A stretch of DNA of 64,000 bases. Origin: Ignavibacterium sp037440165. GTDB lineage: Bacteria > Bacteroidota > Ignavibacteria > Ignavibacteriales > Ignavibacteriaceae. Where the stretch lies: the NCBI RefSeq assembly GCF_037440165.1, contig NZ_JBBIUQ010000017.1, positions 6,315 to 70,314 of the forward strand, written 5' to 3'. This document shows positions 63,376 to 64,000 of this stretch, one piece after another. The number at the start of each line of letters is the position of its first letter. Within the stretch, counting starts at the first letter, position 1. Position numbers and translations under genes: made by a program. Below the pieces are notes generated by a model. It did no database searches. It was not told where the DNA came from and saw only the letters and a list, made by a program, of their open reading frames with translations.

Positions 63376-63603
63376 TTAATTCATTTCAAGAACTGCATTC
63401 TGAATTTTTCTTTTCTCCTTTTTGTCTTTGAGGTATGCTCTTCCAAATGATAAAAAGAAAATCACAAGAGATGAAGCGAGAATAATAATTCCCATCAGCA
63501 TTGGATTGCTCCTTCCGATTAAGAAGCTCAAACCCTGAATGAACATATAAACAATAAGCGACTGAGCTATAAAAATTATGTTTGCAAAAAATTTAGGATT
63601 CAT
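63376..63603 (-). CDS. Two-helix small membrane protein
   Basis: 75 residues with helices at about 5-28 and 35-52 and a charged tail (KDKKEKRK). No family recognised. It lies 90 bases upstream of the M16 peptidase on the same strand, so they may share a promoter. Confidence 0.6.
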   Translation of the reverse strand: MNPKFFANIIFIAQSLIVYMFIQGLSFLIGRSNPMLMGIIILASSLVIFFLSFGRAYLKDKKEKRKIQNAVLEMN

Positions 63604-63800
63604 AAATCACCTTTTTGTTTAACGAAACTTAGCAACGCAATATTAACTAACTGTTAAAATGATGTTAAGGAATTGTTATTATAATAGCTAGATGATTTGT
63701 TAATCAAAGTTGAAAGAGTAATGGAATAAAATAATTGTTTCTCGCTATTGATTATTAATTTCAAGAGTTAAACAACGATCGTTTAATTCGTTAACATCTT
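63604..63800. other. Intergenic region with an AACGATCGTT palindrome
   Basis: No gene seen. The sequence is AT-rich apart from a perfect 10-base palindrome AACGATCGTT at 63774-63783 flanked by TTAAAC/GTTTAA pairing (63768-63786), a possible operator. The promoter of the two-helix membrane gene must lie at the left end. Confidence 0.5.
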
Positions 63801-63846
63801 GTAGCGGGGACAGTCCGTTAGCCAACGGATTGAACCTGCAACCTTC
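63801..63846 (-). repeat. tRNA-3'-end-like repeat, copy A (degenerate)
   Basis: Read on the minus strand, GGTTGCAGGTTCAA ... CTGTCCCCGCTAC matches the T-arm and acceptor end of an elongator tRNA-Met, but a 16-bp palindrome (63814-63829) interrupts the T-arm. Just 5' on that strand, 63850-63856 reads CTCATAA, a Met-type anticodon loop, but the flanking stem does not pair and the 5' half of a tRNA is absent. It is a decayed or partial tRNA-like sequence, not a functional gene. Forty-six bases are identical to copy B at 63948-63993. Confidence 0.75.
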
Positions 63847-63913
63847 GGCTTATGAGCCCTGCTTTTTTAAGTAACTTTTAATAACAATTTCTTTCTATTC
63901 TTTAAAAACAAAA

Positions 63914-63936
63914 ACCCCACGCATTGTGCGTGAGGT
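63914..63936 (-). terminator. Rho-independent terminator, minus strand
   Basis: A 10-base stem (63914-63923 with 63927-63936, loop TTG). On the minus strand the single imperfect position becomes a G-U pair and the stem is followed by TTTTTGTTTTT, so it terminates minus-strand RNA; the plus-strand version has a C-A mismatch and only TATTTT after it. It lies 11 bases beyond copy B, pointing to a transcribed RNA gene there. Confidence 0.8.
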
Positions 63937-63947
63937 ATTTTACCTTA

Positions 63948-63993
63948 GTAGCGGGGACAGTCCGTTAGCCAACGGATTGAACCTGCAACCTTC
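63948..63993 (-). repeat. tRNA-3'-end-like repeat, copy B at window edge
   Basis: Identical for 46 bases to copy A, including the palindrome at 63961-63976. It continues for 7 bases into sequence unlike copy A and is cut by the window end. With a minus-strand terminator 11 bases downstream, it may be the 3' end of a real RNA gene whose body lies beyond base 64000. The T-arm is interrupted, so a normal tRNA is doubtful. Confidence 0.7.
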
Positions 63994-64000
63994 CTGAGTG

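Noticed and set aside
63801..64000. A complete tRNA-Met gene
   Set aside because: Only the 3' part is recognisable, the anticodon stem in copy A does not pair, and the T-arm is interrupted; not a functional tRNA as read here.

Overview
The window comes from a low-G+C bacterium of the Bacteroidota/Chlorobi side, and gene content and style (S37 and M14 secreted peptidases, SGNH-TPR surface enzyme, carbamoyltransferase/SxtJ/DUF5989 cassette, S9-free secreted proteome, DUF4032 and DUF5522 proteins, RND pump with a PG0541-type partner) fit an Ignavibacteria-like organism best. That placement is inference from protein families, not a database result. It is ordinary chromosome: housekeeping enzymes, secreted peptidases and transport, without phage genes, a CRISPR array, a plasmid replicon or a complete insertion sequence.

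Layout. 0-3.7 kb: end of a probable RNA methyltransferase, an ArsC/Spx-like redox protein, then an Lrp-glnA pair. 2.9-10.6 kb: a minus-strand surface-glycan locus (PpiC-type chaperone, O-carbamoyltransferase, SxtJ, DUF5989, a small basic protein, GT2) divergent from an SGNH hydrolase with TPRs; the divergence point is packed with small hairpin repeats. 10.7-17.2 kb: secreted GH13 debranching enzyme, threonine dehydrogenase, M1 peptidase. 17.2-25.5 kb: M14 peptidase, orphan histidine kinase with a Cys-rich PAS, fumarase, Kbl (partner of Tdh), S37 peptidase, macrodomain. 25.5-26.8 kb: an AAA ATPase/PD-(D/E)xK nuclease gene (DUF4143 type) bracketed by a 26-bp direct repeat built of palindromes. 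26.8-35.6 kb: second glutamine synthetase, enolase, DUF4032 protein, Kef/Usp antiporter, MobA, porin. 35.7-38.6 kb: a decaying arsenic-type operon (frameshifted arsR, 5'-truncated permease, frameshifted arsC) with four intact small thioredoxin-fold genes and an intact operator palindrome. 38.6-49.1 kb: CDF transporter, lipid enzymes, TetR-TolC-adaptor-RND operon. 49.3-63.6 kb: CHASE2-sigma54 activator, giant BNR/sortilin-type protein, SDR + DUF2779 nuclease pair, M16 peptidase. 63.6-64.0 kb: two 46-bp copies of a tRNA-3'-end-like sequence interrupted by a 16-bp palindrome, separated by a minus-strand terminator.

Themes. Several gene pairs make metabolic sense together: Tdh plus Kbl convert threonine to glycine and acetyl-CoA; Lrp sits with the adenylylatable glutamine synthetase. 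Nearly every convergent gene junction carries an imperfect inverted repeat of one general style, probably serving as bidirectional terminators or REP-like elements. The least explained items are the palindrome-bracketed DUF4143 gene, the palindrome inserted in tRNA-like sequence, and the directly fused CHASE2-sigma54 regulator. Start sites were moved from the longest possible ORF for tdh, tetR, the PG0541-like gene, the BNR protein, the 58.95-kb gene and the M16 peptidase, using Shine-Dalgarno and family evidence.
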